64,000 nucleotides of DNA, from positions 3,162,001 to 3,226,000 of the forward strand of contig JARFXM010000006.1 of assembly GCA_029532625.1 (NCBI GenBank). The letters run 5' to 3'. Below are positions 42,304 to 53,669 of the stretch, one piece after another. Source of the stretch: Lomentospora prolificans (Eukaryota; Ascomycota; Sordariomycetes; Microascales; Microascaceae). The notes beneath the pieces are model-generated. The model searched no databases, was not told where the DNA came from, and saw only the letters and a list, made by a program, of their open reading frames with translations. The stretch's first letter is position 1. The number at the start of each line of letters is the position of its first letter. The translations under genes were made by a program, and so were the position numbers.

Positions 42304-43263
42304 ATGAAGGCCATACAGGTCCTAGGGGAGAAGGCCGCCCCCCAAATCGTCCTCACCAGCGATCTCCCTAAGCCGGTCCCTAAAGGGAATGATATCCTCA
42401 TCAAAGTCTATGCAGCCGGTATTACTGCGGATGAGGTGACCTGGGTAGAGCTGTACGATTCTGCCAACCGAGTTCCCGGTCACGACATCTCCGGTGTTGT
42501 CGAGGCTGTTGGCCCTGAATACGATGGAGCCCTCTCACCCGGCGACGAAGTATACGCCATGCTTCGAGCATCGGCGAGCCAAGGCGGCCAAGCGGAATAC
42601 GTAATCGCCAGTTCGGATGAAGTCTCCCCCAAACCCAAGTCTTTATCCCACGCGGAGGCTGCAGCGCTCCCGATACCCATCCTGACAGCCTGGGAGGCGA
42701 TATCGGATCATGCCAAGCTAGAACCTCATAGCAAAGTCCTAATCACCGGAGCCTCAGGTGCAGTTGGACTTATGCTAGTGCAGCTTGCGCAAAAACTCGC
42801 CGATGCCAAGGTCATCGGCCTCGCGTCCCCTTCAAACCACGATCGCCTCAAAAAGCTTGGGGTGAGCCAAGTAATCGATTATAACGAGGAAAATTGGGAA
42901 CAGGCCGCTGGACAAGTCGACGTCGTGTTCGATACCGTTGGAAGCTCGACGTTGTCAAAGTCATGGCAAATTGTCAAAGGTAATGGAGCCATTATCACCG
43001 TGGCCGATCCTCCCCCGCCCTGGGCGTTTGGAAGGGGAAAGCCCGAAGAACTCAGGGAGCACCCAAATGTAAAATGGGTGTATTTTGTCGTTACTGCTCG
43101 TGCTGAGCCATTGGCCAGAGCTGCTGTTTTCCTAGACGAAGGCTCAGTGAAGCCAATCCCCGTGAAGGCCTTTACCATTGACCAGGGACTTGAGGCATGG
43201 GCGTATGCAGCTCGACGAGGAAGAGAGGGCAAGGCTGTTATTCAGTTTGATCGTAGTCATTAG
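42304..43263 (+). CDS. Zinc-independent MDR oxidoreductase (quinone oxidoreductase-like)
   Basis: 319 residues, single exon, starting MKAIQVLGEKAAPQ. It belongs to the medium-chain dehydrogenase/reductase superfamily, quinone/enoyl-reductase branch, NAD(P)H-dependent. Seen: a GroES-like N-terminal domain with YAAGITADEVTW and VPGHDISGVVEAVG (about 58-71), then SHAEAAALPIPILTAWEAI. The Rossmann nucleotide motif is VLITGASGAVGLMLVQLA at about 142-159, and VDVVFDTVGSSTL follows. The Cys/His ligands for catalytic zinc are absent, so it is not an alcohol dehydrogenase. The ORF is open upstream to 42226, but the TATA-like box and family alignment favour 42304. It converges with a Zn2Cys6 regulator whose stop lies one base away, so the two mRNAs must overlap at their 3' ends. 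Confidence 0.93.
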   Translation: MKAIQVLGEKAAPQIVLTSDLPKPVPKGNDILIKVYAAGITADEVTWVELYDSANRVPGHDISGVVEAVGPEYDGALSPGDEVYAMLRASASQGGQAEYVIASSDEVSPKPKSLSHAEAAALPIPILTAWEAISDHAKLEPHSKVLITGASGAVGLMLVQLAQKLADAKVIGLASPSNHDRLKKLGVSQVIDYNEENWEQAAGQVDVVFDTVGSSTLSKSWQIVKGNGAIITVADPPPPWAFGRGKPEELREHPNVKWVYFVVTARAEPLARAAVFLDEGSVKPIPVKAFTIDQGLEAWAYAARRGREGKAVIQFDRSH

Positions 43264-43264
43264 T

Positions 43265-45178
43265 TTACGTGAATATATCATCGCCAGCATCCGCAAATAT
43301 TTCGTTGTCAGCCGTCGCTGCCACCGCGGGAACTTCCATTACGAGTTGGCCGGCGATTTGGTTGTCGAATATCGCTCTCGCCATAAGTTTGATTTCTCGT
43401 GACCATTTGGCCGCTTGGGGCCAGATGTCGTCAAAGGCCTTCAGGACACCAAGGAATACCCGCACGCGATCTCTCGAAAACGTGCGTTCCGAGCCTCCCC
43501 AACCACTTTCACATGCCGACAAATAGGTAGTCACCGCCATTGACCCCATACACATGATGAAAGGGCTATGGCTCGTCGGGCGCGAAGAAACCGAGAGCAG
43601 GTCAATAAATGCGGCGGCGGCGGTGACCGCCTTGTGGGTGTGCCGGTTGTAACTTCGCTCTTCCGGTTGTAAGACTTCGGCTGGCAAGGGAGGCGCATAT
43701 TTTGAACAGAGAATCTCCATGGTGCAATAATTTAGCTCGGACCGTGGCCTATGAAGGTGCACTGCTACTCTGTATAACAGACGCAATATTAGAATTAGTA
43801 ATTTGCAGCGAAATGCGCGATTTCGACGATGCAGCTTACGCATTGATCATGAGATGAGCCCGGAAAAGGACTTCATCAACGGTTCCATTCGAGCGAACAG
43901 GGTCGCGTTTGTCAGACGGAAGATGCAGCTCCCAGCTCATGATATTTGCTTCTGCATTTTTTGCCAGTGATGAGGGAGTCCCACCCGCGATATCGCCGGC
44001 GGCTAGCGCGGTACCAAGTATGCGGGCGACGTCGATGAGGTAGGTGAAGGAGCTAAAAGCCTCATCTTCGTCCTCAAAACAGCGGTTATCGTAGTCATGA
44101 AGGGAACGCGGCTGTGGGATACTCTTAACTAAAGTTAGTATGAGCCGTAGTAATGACAAAGGTATTCTCATACCCCAGCGATATAGCTTCCCTCCTCCGC
44201 TGGAAGCAGAGTATCAGTTTCTACACTCCAAAGGCTGAAAGTGGGCCAGTGGCGGATCCCGGCGAAAAGCGCATCCACAACGTAGAGCTCCCACCAAGTC
44301 CTTCGCCAACTCTCCTCCAGAACCTCGTTGCCCTGGCCATGCTCCACGGCGAACTGCTGTCGGTTCATTCCTATCGTTAGAGCAACAGTTTTGGCACGCT
44401 CCAATGCACCACTTGCCCGCTCATCCTCTCCCCTCCACTCTAGGCAAAGTGCCAAAAGCAAGAGGGCTTGAACGCTGAAGCCGGTAGACGGCAATTCTTT
44501 TTGCAACAAGCCCTCCGCATCCTGCCAGAGTCTATCGGATTGCCCATCACGCAGATAAAGTGAGCCAATAAATGTAATGACGGCGATAGTTCCGGAGAGT
44601 GGATCCGGGTCTAGGCCGAAACGTTCGATGAGTTGGGCTTGGGGCAAGACGAACGGGTGACTTGGGAAGAACGAGGCATAGAATCCATCGAGAGGTCGAC
44701 TCGTCAGGAGCGCGTCACTGGAAATAGCACACAGAGTGGCTGAAAAGTTGATTTCCGAGATATCAAAACCAGTGTTTATACTTCCATTTAAGGCTTGCGC
44801 TCGACCTGCCTGCGGCTCAACTGATTCAGCGCCCGTAGTATTATCGACATCTAGACCAGACACGGCGTTGTTAGGTTGATCGTTCTGGCCAGCAGCTAAC
44901 GATCCTCGCCCACGGCGCTTCCGGCGCGGACGCCTAATATCTACGTACACGCACTTTTTTCCCAGGGAGCTACAGCGTGAACATGATGGGATAGCGGCGT
45001 CACATCGAAGATGCTGGCTGCGACATATCGTGCAGGCAACGAAGACCCTGCCGGGTGTGGTTGACTCGTCGCCTTTTCTTCTACTCTCGCGCAGAGCAAG
45101 GACCTCGGAAGTTCCGGAAACACCGCGCTGTTCAAAGGCTTCGGGGATGGAGTCCCTATCGATGTTTACATGCGCCAT
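43265..45178 (-). CDS. Zn2Cys6 transcription factor with fungal-specific TF domain
   Basis: Three exons, complement of 45178..44174, 44123..43840 and 43769..43265, 597 residues. Introns are 50 and 70 nt with phase kept. The binuclear zinc cluster is at 49-76: C-x2-C-x6-C-x6-C-x2-C-x6-C (C49, 52, 59, 66, 69, 76), followed by a basic linker (RRPRRKRRGRG). The regulatory domain follows from about 140, with PLDGFYASFFPSHPF, FIGSLYLRDGQSDRLW, and EESWRRTWWELYVVDALFAG. The last is the hallmark arginine/tryptophan segment of the Fungal_trans family. The C-terminal third is helical. The first-intron acceptor at 44125-44124 was chosen because it alone keeps frame. Its neighbour is the MDR oxidoreductase, a candidate target by position only. 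Confidence 0.92.
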
Positions 45179-45532
45179 GACTGGACTTGAATCTGTTGAA
45201 TGGCTTGAGAGGGTTCCTCCTGCAATGCAAGAAGAGGGTTGTCAAAATCCGGAACAGACTCGCTCCACGGCGAGAAAAGGCTTAGTCAGCCCACTCTCTG
45301 GGATGATTGGATTCGGAGGGAACCGCGTGAACCCTGCATATCCACAGCACTTGAGGAAGCTGACAGGAACAAGAGAGAGGAGCAAATGTGTAGTATATCC
45401 GTGCTGACGAGAACTGTTAATGATATTTCGCTTGGATGTTGAAGTTCCAATAGTTATTATTATTACAGTGTAGTTCCGTCGTCCAGTCGCTGTCCACACA
45501 CATTCCTCTCACGACTCGCAATCCACTGTTAA
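45179..45532. other. Intergenic between the TF gene and the F-box relic
   Basis: Promoter side of the regulator gene. No gene recognised. Confidence 0.45.
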
Positions 45533-46675
45533 CATGGTGGCCCTTCTCAATTTGCCGCTAGAGCTCCAGGTCAAGATTTTGGAGTAGGCCTCTCTTAGAA
45601 TAGATGGCAACAGAGACCTTAAGAGTAATCACGCGAAAATGGGCACTCTTTCTTACCAAAAAAATGTTCCGGCGAATCTACCTGTCCAGGACCAACAAGG
45701 ATTGGAATGTTTTCCCCCCCAGCCCGCACCTCGGTAGCACCTAGCCATGTGCGTGGAAGAGCTCACCTGGTGCGAACTTCTGGAAGGCGAGAGGATACTT
45801 TGTTTCAGAGCCGCCGATGAGGGGTGGTGCCGGTGCAAGTTCCATACTGACGACAAAACCCAAACAACTCTCCACGAATTAGCGCATTTGTCCAAGGGTA
45901 TCTTCTGGCTTCCGCATTCTCATTATTACGATGAAGAAGACGAGAAGGTCAAAGGGTACCTGGACCGGTTCTTCTCTGCCATTGACATGATGCCGAGACT
46001 CAAGAGCTTTGCTCACTGGAGATGCTACTAGATTACGTTGTAGTTGAGCCTTTACCCCCTAGACATTCCACAAAATATAGTATCCTAGGCCGACAAATCT
46101 CCCGAACAAAGGTCTCTTAAGATCCATGATTCTACGGCCTCCTAGTACTAGAAATAATACGAAACCGTCTTCAATCAGGCGCCTGCACTTGATCAACGTT
46201 AATATCGCTGGGCGACGCCTCGTTCAACCCAGTCCTCTTCTCCCAACTGCCGTTCTCAACAAGTTTACAGATCTCAACATCTCCACGGACTGTGTTGCTT
46301 ATGCGGAGATGTTTCTGTCTTGAATATAGCATTCGCGCCGAAATTGGAGAGGCTACGAATCTGTTTCGACCGGCTCGACCTTTTCTGACCCGACTATGTC
46401 CCGCTTCATATGAGCTCCACGTTCGGCGTGAAGGCTCCAAAGCTAGTGCCTAATTGGCCAAGCCTGCATCGGCGACTCTCGAGCACGTAGGTGTGGCCGG
46501 GCCATCGGCGTCTTTGGAGTTGGTGGTCAAAATACATCGATTGTTGTTGTCGACTACTCCTCGAGACGAGACTGTACACAACGCTTCAAATGTGGCATAT
46601 ATTCCTACTGTCCACTTTTCCGACGACCTCACAGTGGTTGTCAATAAGCTTAGTTTGTGGGGTTGTTCGGCTTGA
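45533..46675 (+). pseudogene. Decayed F-box/LRR gene
   Basis: It begins with an ATG and MVALLNLPLELQVKILE, the first helix of an F-box, but a stop follows immediately. Later pieces in various frames keep the style of fungal F-box/LRR proteins. One is CVEELTWCELLEGERILCF through RLKSFAHWRCY (45747-46031). Then come RRLHLINVNIAGRRLVQP (about 46180), a KLERLRICFDRLDLF-like stretch with stops, and TLEHVGVAGPSASLELVVK (46475-46675). Stops and frame changes separate all of these, and no simple introns repair them. Confidence 0.62.
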
Positions 46676-47236
46676 AATTAACAAAAGCTTGGCTACCGCC
46701 AGCTGCGTTATGTTGCGCATCACCAAGTACTAAACAGCTCAGTGGGGCGTTACTGGCTCCCTTATAATTGAAATATCCAGATTCAGATGCATGGCTTGGG
46801 GAACGAGCGGAACAAGTCTCCAAGTTCGGTCATCCCTTCCATCGTGTCGGCCGAAGACGCCCGAAACCAAGCCAGATCACCTTGTGGTGTTTTGTGGAGA
46901 TTGAGCGATTTATCAGGTAAAGCGCGTGGCTGAACCAACCCGTGCTTGGCGCTGCAACTCTGATTCCAGCCTCGGTTCGCAATACCGACTTGATCCCGAG
47001 CCAATTTTTTTTCGCGCGCATCTTCGACCTACCAAGCACCGACAAAGCGACTAGCGAGCCTTGGTCGCTGTTGGTTGAGGCTCCGGAATTAGAATTCATA
47101 GCGAAATCATTTTCTTAGATGCGTAACCTGTAAGATTAGGATTCTTTGCATTCTACCCCAGATCCAGGGATATGATGGCCAGACTGACTCTCAAAAAGGG
47201 GGGAAGTTGTCCCCGCAATTCCGAGAAAACTCTAAC
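46676..47236. other. Intergenic, promoter of the second Zn2Cys6 gene
   Basis: No gene recognised; short ORFs only. Confidence 0.45.
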
Positions 47237-49512
47237 ATGGCACCATGCGAGGAAATGCAGCCCGCGGACTCAAGATGGCGAGCCACCGCCGAAGAGGCCC
47301 ACGCCTCCGACTCGAGTGGAGAGGAAGACGGGTCCCACGAAGTGAGCTCGGCAGGCCCACTGAGGAAACGGAGGAGAGATGAACATGCGACACCCTCGTA
47401 AGGATACCACCGCCTCCGCCCCTTATCATGACCTCTTCCGATGATCTAATCCGCAAGTTTATCCGGCGTAGATGCGAGTTGTGCAAGGCGCGCAAGGTGA
47501 AATGCGACCGCGCCCAGCCGGCTTGCTCTTGGTGCGCCCGGCATAATCGCGCCTGCGTCTATCTGCAAAGGCAGAAGCCAGGCAGCCGAATTACGTTTGG
47601 GTTGGAGTTGGAAGCCCAGCTTGGCAAGACGCAGGCGCGTCTTGAGGAACTGGAACGGCGGTTCGATGAGCACTTAGCCGCTGGCCAACCCCATGGTGCA
47701 CCACAACAACCAGCCTCACCTCCACCAAGCAATAGGACCCCGTCTATCCATGCGCACATAGAACCTGTGAGCCATCAACGTGTGCCAGCGTATGACCAAG
47801 GCCCGTCGGTGCCACAGTCTCACAGCGCAACTCCACAGTCACAGACATACTCTGCTTTCAGGCCTAGGAGCGAGAGCGAAGCGTATTCTACAAGGGACCA
47901 TGCACCATCCCAGGGTGGATATACACCGCTCAACACGACGATGCAAGAATCTTCTGCATCCTCAAATGGGTTCGTTACACCCCACACAGCCCAGCACGTG
48001 CCATCCATAGGCAGTGACGACCTTCCTCCTCAAGACATGCTTTACACCCTCACAGATCTCTACTTCAAGCACTGCAACACCTGGAGCCCCATCCTCGAGC
48101 GAAAAACTGTCTTTAGTCTCTTAGATAACTTTCCACACATCCCGGAAGAGGACAGAGTGCTGCTCCACGCCATCGTCGCGACGACGCTACGGTTCTTTCA
48201 AGATTCCCGCATGAGCTCTGAAGCCAAGAGCCGACAATATGCGGTTTCAAAAAAGGCTGTCCAGGTTTATTCTCTAGATCACCTCAGTGTGCCGGCCCTA
48301 AGGGCCCGCGTTGTCCTTTGCTTGGACATTCTTGGCACGCACAACGGCCCCTGCGGAGGGGTTCTCATGGCCTCTTTATCACAAGCGGTCAAGCAACTGG
48401 GCCTCTGCGACGAGACGAGCGTGTTTCTAGCAGGCCATGGATCGGAGGGCATAACTACGCGGTCCGGATTCGTTCGCAAACTGACTACTGCGCAACCAGG
48501 GTCGTTCATAGAGGATGAGGGACGGCGCAGACTCTGCTGGATGGTCTATATCCTCGACAAATACGCTACGATGGCGGCGGCGATAACCCCAGACTTTACC
48601 CTTGTGGACCACCACGTAAAACGTGTACTCCCTTGTTCCTACGACCTGTTCTCCCGAAATATCCCAGTCGAGACTCATTGGTTTGGATCGCCGGAGGACC
48701 TCGAAGGTGGTATGAGATTATCCGTGATCAACAAATCTGAAAATCTGGGCAGTTTCTCCTATCACTGTGAAGTTGTCCGGATCCTCAGCAAAGCGCACGA
48801 CTTCGCTACAACTCCATTAGACATCTACTCACCCTCTGAGACCGCGACTTGGCGGAACACCTACCGCCAACTTGATAGCACTCTCGATGGGTGGCTACAG
48901 AGTCTACCTGGAGAATACAGCCGCATGTCTGCACTCTGTCACTCTGACCCAGCCAGCCGCGTCGCCAACTGGTTCATGCTACATAGCGCCTACGTTGTAG
49001 CAGTCGTTCGCCTACATTCGCCTGCTGCCTACCCAGTCATACAGTCGCATCTCTTGGTGCCCTCTAATTACGCCATGCAACGGTGCATGTCCGCCGTAAA
49101 GAGCCTGGGCGGCATTGTGCAAGATGTACGAGCTGCTGACGGCTTGGACCTCCTGGGGCCACTCTTCGCACTTTCTCTTTGGGTAGCCGCCCGACTGTTG
49201 ATTGTTCATGCCGCTGCACTCAGCTGTCCGGTGGACCCTATGATTGATCTCTTCATCACGACGCTGGAAGAAATGGGCAGGCATTGGGATGTTGCTAGCT
49301 TTTATGCGAGCATCCTTTCACGAGCGCTGCAGAGGGTGAGGCAAGGTGATGGGACATGGGTGGACATGAGAAGGAGCGCCCATGACTTGGTTAATCTGAC
49401 CATGACTAGACGCGAGTCTGGGCTAGCAAACACGTCCACGCAGACAACGACCCAAAGGGAGTTGGATAACATCGAGCTCTTTGATTTTTTTGATTATCCA
49501 CGGCAGAGGTAA
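47237..49512 (+). CDS. Zn2Cys6 transcription factor with fungal-specific TF domain
   Basis: Preferred model: exons 47237..47397 and 47472..49512, 733 residues. The 74-nt intron has a GTAAGG donor, CGTAG acceptor and a CTAAT branch-like site 24 nt before the acceptor, and phase is kept. The first exon is acidic and then basic (LRKRRRDEHATPS), as usual before the zinc cluster. The cluster itself is at 55-82, C-x2-C-x6-C-x6-C-x2-C-x6-C, followed by a linker and a coiled-coil dimerisation stretch (EAQLGKTQARLEELERRFDEH). A Ser/Pro/Gln-rich region leads to the TF domain (LYTLTDLYFKHCNTWSPIL onward, with RRRLCWMVYILDKYATM). It ends DNIELFDFFDYPRQR. Alternatively, translation could begin at 47428 without the intron (694 residues). 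DNA target unknown. Confidence 0.92.
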
Positions 49513-51232
49513 TGGATAAATATAGAGAGAACTGATGATACCCGATGCGTATCTGAATTCATTATGCGAATTTGAGCGTGTTTCTCCGCGGCTCATCTAT
49601 GTAACCTATTCCCTGGCCTCACTGGTGTTTAGACTGTCAAGATGGATAATACTGCTCTTCACTAAAAGGCCATGCAGCCCCTTCAACTTGGCCCAAGCAG
49701 CACAATATCTAACCCACCACTTGGTGTCAAGACATCGATGTCCTTCGCCTTGATCCTATTAATTTCCGATAAAAAGATGCCCAGCCTTGACATCTCCGAT
49801 TGCTACCTTTCATGATATTCCCACCCAGCTAGGAGCTGGGAGCGTTCCTTTGCAAGTAGCCGTATTCTTACTTAGCAGCGGATCCTTGGCGGCTTGTCTC
49901 ATTCCATCGCCCTTTGGCCATCAGCCATCGGCTCCAGCGTATCGATCAAGCTTTCCTTGATTTTAGCTATCCAGCCCTGTATCTGGTTTCTCCGCATTAC
50001 GCTAAGTCCCTGTCATATATTACTCCACGATCTACAAAGCTCATAAGAAGTTCCACGACCTTGTCTTCGGGTTCTACACCTTAAGACTCGGTCAATCAGG
50101 ATGGCATTTTGGCGCCATACTACGGTGATTGGATTTGGCATGTTGAATTGGAAGAGGAGGAGCGCGATCTCGGGCCATCGTAAGCTGCAAACGATAATAC
50201 AACCCGGGTCAGGAAGCACGCAGGCATGTTTCCACCTAGTCTGTCCGCCGAGGAACGAGAGCCGAAGAGCGACGACACTAGCTATTCTTTCCACGCACTT
50301 CGCAGCGGATCGGTTTTTGGCTAGGTTCGTCTGCGTTTCCCGCAGCCTTATCAGTAGACTAATATGCAGCATAAGGGAAATTAAATAGTATGACGAGTGA
50401 CATGGCTGCGCTTCCATACAGGTGGACGACTAACAAGACAGCTATCTCATATACCCGACGAAGGAAGCCGCAAGCACTGGACGAGTAGCTTTCGATGTGC
50501 TGACTATTTAAGCTCCCTTACACATATCAACCCGTCATTTCATTGTCGTGGCCGAGAAAATAGAGCCTGTCGAATGATTCTCGTGGCCGGGCTTCCAGTA
50601 GATCTTGGGCGAGAATTGAAGCCCAGCCATGTTGGGATACACTGTGGACTGTTTCAGGGCTGAACATAACCCTGATGTGGACGTTTTTTCTTTAATGGGG
50701 GAAAACAGGTCAACCTTTTGGGAAGGAGCGATATATACATTAGAGAAGTGGAGAGAGGCAAGAGTAACGCGAATCTTAGGAACAAACAACTGCTATAGTT
50801 AGGGAATATCATAACGCACATCAAAGGAAAGAGCAACAAGCAAGGCTTAATTACAGAATATAGCCAGAAATGCCAAAGGAAAGAGCATAGGGGACGACGA
50901 CAGGGAAAGGACCCACTGGATCAAGCCTAGCCTCTCAATATAAAACCCCAGTCTCCTTTCGCTTGCTCTTTTGCCCTGATTCTGTGCTCGCACATCTCTC
51001 TCTCACTATACACCAAGACATTTGCATCTCCAATCGAGCAAGGCTATAGCCCAGTCATTCCAGATCAAGAACGTCTGTGTTCTACCATTCACAACACTGT
51101 TTAAGAGTCTGTTTTATGCCCCAAGGAAGCCCTAGAGCTGCTCTTGGCTTGAATCTACTTTTGCCTCCCAAACGGCCTGCTAACCTGACTCTGGAGAACT
51201 CTAGACTTCGCGACTCGAAACCAGCCATCACC
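49513..51232. other. Intergenic, no gene recognised
   Basis: 1.7 kb with only short ORFs. A TATA-like site lies at 50939-50945 for the membrane-protein gene downstream. Confidence 0.45.
50939..50945 (+). promoter_or_regulatory. TATA-like box
   Basis: TATAAAA followed by a CT-rich stretch, 294 nt upstream of the ATG at 51233; consistent with a core promoter and a long 5' UTR. Confidence 0.4.
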
Positions 51233-51811
51233 ATGCCGTCCAGTGCACCTGCATTCCAGGCTGTTGTCCAGGAGTACACCATCAAGCTCATTGTCTTGTT
51301 TCTTACCATCATGGCTTTCGGCATCGTCACTCTTGGGATTTACGGAAACTATCTCCCGCTCTTTCTCAAGCTGTGGGTGATGGTCCCCATGTGGTTCTCA
51401 ATTTTGGGTGTTGTTTCTATGCTCTCGGTCATCGTTCGACGCCGCATGGCCCCACCAGCCTGGTCGGTCGCAGCTTCGTCCAACTCTCGACGCACCGTCT
51501 CTCGCCCATACAAACCAGGATATCTTCTGGCATTTGTTCGCGGCAACTTGATGGTCTTGTTGGCATACCTCATCGTCGAGTTGGACTATGCTCCTTCCGG
51601 TGTCCCTCGTTTCTTTGCCAATGCCACCCTGACAATCGCAGCCGCCGTGGGCATTCTGGATGTACTCTCCGGCCTAGGAGGCCTTGGAGAAGTTAACGGA
51701 AGACGAATCGGGCAGTCAGAGCTTGACGGCAGAGACATGGGACCAGAGGCTGAACGTCTGACCTATGCTGCTTATTTCCTTGTCGTACTGGTGTTCTTCG
51801 GCATGGCCTAA
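51233..51811 (+). CDS. Integral membrane protein, about five helices, unknown function
   Basis: 192 residues from MPSSAPAFQAVVQ, with a good ATCACC-ATG context; the ORF is open 52 codons upstream without recognisable content. Hydrophobic segments: about 13-35 (IKLIVLFLTIMAFGIVTLGIYG), 40-63 (LKLWVMVPMWFSILGVVSML), 95-112 (LMVLLAYLIVEL), 120-140 (ATLTIAAAVGILDVLSG) and 172-190 (YAAYFLVVLVFFGMA). A basic loop (VRRRMAPPAW to SRRTVSRPYKPG) separates the second and third helices, suggesting a cytosolic face. I do not recognise the family, though small MARVEL-like tetraspan proteins have similar size. Confidence 0.75.
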   Translation: MPSSAPAFQAVVQEYTIKLIVLFLTIMAFGIVTLGIYGNYLPLFLKLWVMVPMWFSILGVVSMLSVIVRRRMAPPAWSVAASSNSRRTVSRPYKPGYLLAFVRGNLMVLLAYLIVELDYAPSGVPRFFANATLTIAAAVGILDVLSGLGGLGEVNGRRIGQSELDGRDMGPEAERLTYAAYFLVVLVFFGMA

Positions 51812-52361
51812 GTCAAGTCGAGTCACTCCTTCCTAAGCTGTATCTTCTTTGCAATGGGAAGCTATACTTGAGGATGGCAAGGGAACAGTCCGGTTCCGAT
51901 GAGATTCCTTTTCCAGTTGAGCCGTGGTCTGCTCGACTCTCATTGGCGATGATTTCGGTGGAATTACTACATTCAGGAATGGGCGTGCAGGGGAAGGCCG
52001 GAGAAAGGGCGAGGATAATGCAAGGCGTAGCATAGCGCAAAAGAGCATCGATCGAGATAGGAGATCAATTCAATAAATTTCAAAAACATATCTGATGACG
52101 GCGTACCAGAAATTGTGGCCCATGGGTACAGAACGTGTTCAGACTTCTGGTAATCCTCTGGCAGTATCATGCTTCGGACATTGAAAACTGTCTGGTATCG
52201 TATGCAATTCCGTGACATTTAATAAGGCGAAGCACTCCCCAAGGAAGTTATTACAGGATCCTGAGCTCCGTATCCCCCAAAGGTGGGAGATGGCATCCCC
52301 CAGAGTCGTCCCGATTATTACTGGCCTGCGCTAGGTCTAGACTAGGCTAGAGCCATTATCG
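51812..52361. other. Convergent intergenic region
   Basis: 3' ends of the membrane-protein gene and the SET gene; no gene seen. Confidence 0.5.
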
Positions 52362-53669
52362 TCATGCCTCGCCTTCGAGTTTCTTTATCCAATCCTCGGT
52401 TGGGTCCCAGCCCGAATGTGTCCTTGGCTGTCCGTCCAAGCCAACACAGAATATTTCATTCTCCCGGGCCTTGCGTGCAAATTGAAGGGCCGCAACCAGG
52501 TCCCCTTTTTCGTATTTGACACGGGAACAATATCGATATCTACAGAGGGCGAGTTAGTGCATCATTACTCGCCCCTGCCGTAGGCTGACCTTCCAGGAAC
52601 AAATTGATGTTGCTCCAGTAACGTATAGTAATTAGGGCTCTCTGTTGGGAGGAAGGTACAAGCAGGAAACGCGAGTCTAAACTTACGCGTTAAACAATGC
52701 ATCTCCTCCTAGTCCCTGCCGCAACAAAAGCTCAACCATCTTCTTGGCGGCATCCCAGGCCTCATCATGCGTCTTCAGAAATGGCAAATCATCATCATCA
52801 TCACCACCCTCATCTAGCCATTCCAGATACTCCGCAAGCGAATCATCTAACCTAAACGTCTCCTCGCGCATGGCCTCAAGCACGTCGTCGGAGCACACAG
52901 CGCAGGTACATTCGAAACCCCACGCCCGCAGCTTCTTAAGCCTGCGTTCTCGCGGCCACATTGGCTCGATATATACCGAGTGCAATTGCTCGCCCCTTTT
53001 AATATCACGGGCCGCGTGGATGGTGAGGCGTCGTAATGAAATGTTATATACGTCAAATGTGTTGGGCGTGCAGGAATGATTCATGCGGCTGAAGCAAGGA
53101 AATAGGCCGGCGCCGAGGCCAAGACCCATGTCTAGGTTGTTGGTGAGGAATATTGCATATCGCCTGCACGTCTGATTCACAATCTCGTTGAGTTCGGTTA
53201 TGTTCGAATATGGCTTGGCGATATCAGGGAGGTCCATGTACCACTGGATGATTTTCTTACGGATTTCGCCAGTATTAGCAACTTTCAGCGTGTACTCGTC
53301 GCAGCTGTGATTGTCAAGAAGAGCAAGGTTCTTGGCTGACGTGGTCTGGAGAGCTTCACAGACTGCGGAGTACAGGTTTTCGTTCGCTACCGCAGGAACC
53401 GATAGCAGCGGCTCTTCAGCGGCCAGCCTCGTGCCCCGGGGGATATCCCTGACTGCGAATACACCTAGACCTGCTGATGGTGTAGGTCGCGTTTCTGTGT
53501 AGTAGCCCCACGGGTCCTCGGCCTTCCTTTGTAATAAACCTCCCCCTACGGGAGACATCGATCGGGTCGTGGATGGCACACGAAGACCGTTCTCTCCGCC
53601 GCTTGCTGTACCCGTAATTGCATTCGACTCGAGTTGTACCAGACGCATCATGGGGTCGGGTTGCTCCAT
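52362..53669 (-). CDS. SET domain protein (SMYD-like arrangement)
   Basis: The main exon is 53669..52687 (MEQPDPMMRLVQ). Two short exons follow: about 52645..52590 (SPNYYTLLEQHQFVPG) and 52539..52362 (YCSRVKYEKGDLVAALQFA, ending KKLEGEA). SET domains bind S-adenosylmethionine and usually methylate lysines. Seen: the N-terminal SET strand TPSAGLGVFAVRDIPRGTRL, the SAM-site motif FSRMNHSCTPNTFDVYN, GEQLHSVYIEPMWPRERRL in place of the usual GEELTISY, and a post-SET cysteine cluster WGFECTCAVCS. The C-terminal exons look like a TPR-type helical region. The junction of exon 1 (donor GTAAGT at 52686) with exon 2 is off by one base with either nearby AG, so there may be an indel or an unseen splice choice. 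Exons 2 and 3 join in frame. Confidence 0.8.

Noticed and set aside
42304..45178. Secondary-metabolite gene cluster
   Set aside because: A regulator and an oxidoreductase are adjacent, but no PKS, NRPS, terpene synthase or other backbone gene lies anywhere in the window.
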